7,097 nucleotides of DNA, from NCBI GenBank assembly GCA_023459355.1, contig JAEWUM010000023.1, positions 1 through 7,097 of the forward strand. The letters run 5' to 3'. A program made the translations under genes and the position numbers. This DNA comes from Bacteroidota bacterium. Lineage in GTDB: Bacteria; Bacteroidota; Bacteroidia; Bacteroidales; Paludibacteraceae. Below are positions 6,009 through 7,097 of the stretch, piece by piece. Under the pieces are notes generated by a model that worked only from the letters and a program-made list of their open reading frames with translations, was not told the DNA's origin and searched no databases. Positions within the stretch are counted from its first letter, which is position 1, and the number at the start of each line of letters is the position of its first letter.

Positions 6009-7097
6009 ATCAATTTAACTACAAAAGAAGAAAATCAGATACAGTAAGGGTTGGCAAGGTATTTCTCGGCGGCCCGGAGCCAATCAGGGTACAATCGATG
6101 GCCAACACCGACACCAATGACACCGAAAATTCAGTCGCACAATGCATCCGGATTGTAGAAGCCGGAGGGGAAATTGTCCGTTTTACGGCACAGGGAGTGC
6201 GTGAGGCTGAAAATCTGAAAAATATACGGGAAGCTTTATTCAGGCAAGGTTTTGACGTACCTCTGGTGGCCGATATCCATTTTAATGCCAATGCTGCCGA
6301 TGTGGCTGCGCAATATGTTGAAAAGGTGCGGGTCAACCCGGGTAACTTTATCGGTTTAGTGAGGCGCGATTCTCCTGATTATACGGAAGAAGAATATCAG
6401 GATGAATATGAAAAGATTAAAGTCCGGTTTAAGCAGTTGCTGGATATTTGCAAACTCCACGGAAGGGCTGTTCGAATCGGTGTAAACCACGGTTCGTTGA
6501 GTGAAAGAATGATGAATCGTTGGGGAGATACGCCCCGGGGGATGGTTGAATCTTGTCTGGAGTTTTTACAGGTTTGTCAGGAAGAAGATTTTCACGATGT
6601 GGTGATTTCGATGAAAGCTTCGAACACCTTGTCGATGGTACATGCTGTCCGGCTACTGGCATCAGAAATGGAAAAGCGTGATATGCATTATCCGTTGCAC
6701 CTGGGTGTTACCGAGGCCGGTGACGGGGAAGATGGGCGGATTAAATCTGCGGTCGGAATCGGTGCCTTGTTGCACGATGGTATAGGTGACACCATCCGTG
6801 TTTCGTTGAGTGAAGAGCCTGAAGCCGAAATTCCGGTGGCAAGGCAACTTGTCGATTACATCACCCGGAAGAACGGTCATCCCGAAATTAAGGCCACTGC
6901 TTCTCCTGAGTTTACTGTGTTCGAATACAACAGAAGAAAAACAAACCAGGTCTTGAATATCGGTGGCGATCAGGTGCCGGTGGTGTTGATGAATAAGGAT
7001 GGCGGATTTACGACCATTCCGGATTATTTGTTGAAAGGGAACCAGGTGTTTAGTCAGACGGGCGCCGTTTATCCGGTTTTTGCTGCTGAGCAAACAG
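6002..7097 (+). CDS. ispG: 4-hydroxy-3-methylbut-2-en-1-yl diphosphate synthase IspG (GcpE), 5' part, runs off the window
   Basis: From ATG at 6002 the frame stays open for 365 codons to the right edge with no stop. The N-terminus MYNQFNYKRRKSDTVRVG and the following 'GGPEPIRVQSMANTDTNDTENSV' are the IspG TIM-barrel start. Further matches are 'GGEIVRFTAQGVREAENL' (56-72), 'VPLVADIHFNANAADVAAQYVEKVRVNPGNF' (87-116), 'VRIGVNHGSLSERMMNRWGDTPRGMVES' (157-184), 'FHDVVISMKASNT' (197-209), 'PLHLGVTEAGDGEDGRIKSAVGIGALLHDGIGDTIRVSLSEEP' (231-273). The enzyme uses a 4Fe-4S cluster to convert methylerythritol cyclodiphosphate to HMBPP in the cytosolic MEP isoprenoid pathway. The cluster-binding C-terminal domain is beyond the edge. 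Residues after about 300 (SPEFTVFEYNRRKTNQVLNIGG...) do not lead into the Cys motif as in short bacterial forms. This fits the long IspG with an inserted domain known from Bacteroidetes, chlamydiae and plants. The start agrees with remembered Bacteroides IspG N-termini (M-NLFNYSRR-). Confidence 0.96.
   Translation, partial: MYNQFNYKRRKSDTVRVGKVFLGGPEPIRVQSMANTDTNDTENSVAQCIRIVEAGGEIVRFTAQGVREAENLKNIREALFRQGFDVPLVADIHFNANAADVAAQYVEKVRVNPGNFIGLVRRDSPDYTEEEYQDEYEKIKVRFKQLLDICKLHGRAVRIGVNHGSLSERMMNRWGDTPRGMVESCLEFLQVCQEEDFHDVVISMKASNTLSMVHAVRLLASEMEKRDMHYPLHLGVTEAGDGEDGRIKSAVGIGALLHDGIGDTIRVSLSEEPEAEIPVARQLVDYITRKNGHPEIKATASPEFTVFEYNRRKTNQVLNIGGDQVPVVLMNKDGGFTTIPDYLLKGNQVFSQTGAVYPVFAAEQT

Noticed and set aside
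6019..7093. Three minus-strand open frames (6019-6336, 6429-6662, 6662-7093)
   Set aside because: They lie entirely opposite ispG, whose + strand frame is open across the whole region with clear family motifs. The minus frames have Cys/Ser/Pro/Arg-rich compositions typical of antisense translation.

Overview
This window looks like core chromosome of a member of the Bacteroidota, probably near Bacteroidales/Marinilabiliales. The support is: RNase Y directly downstream of a small coiled-coil/ZapA pair; a DUF349 protein; an IspG with the Bacteroidetes-type N-terminus, still open where the long-form insert is expected; few recognisable Shine-Dalgarno sequences; and exact TAnnTTTG (-7) promoter boxes ahead of two genes. 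This placement is inferred from gene content and motifs, not from a database search.

Layout. 1-713 (+) is the 3' part of a DUF349 gene. It converges on rny (ribonuclease Y, 791-2305, -), and a perfect 14-bp hairpin between them can terminate transcription from both sides. Upstream of rny lie a short 14-bp tandem repeat and a second strong terminator that closes the preceding zapA transcription unit. That unit (2457-3049, -) is a two-gene division operon: a 97-aa ZapB-like coiled-coil protein followed 5 nt later by zapA. Next comes a SulP anion transporter with a STAS domain (3105-4778, -). A divergent 101-bp intergenic region separates it from a 339-aa exported or membrane-anchored protein of unknown function (4880-5899, +). 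The window ends inside ispG (6002 to edge, +), an MEP-pathway enzyme that stays open to the last base.

How the genes relate. ZapB-like/ZapA (FtsZ-ring organisation) and RNase Y (mRNA decay) are neighbours, but the terminator between them suggests they are largely separate transcription units. SulP, the 339-aa protein and ispG show no obvious shared pathway. However, the 339-aa gene and ispG are each preceded by a nearly identical 26-27 nt promoter-like motif, which suggests a common type of promoter.

Most of the window is ordinary housekeeping DNA and I see no undescribed multi-gene system. The items most worth a second look are the 339-aa protein with a His...Cys arrangement resembling circularly permuted NlpC/P60-type enzymes, the duplicated promoter-like motif with an apparently leaderless ispG, and the tandem repeat in front of rny.
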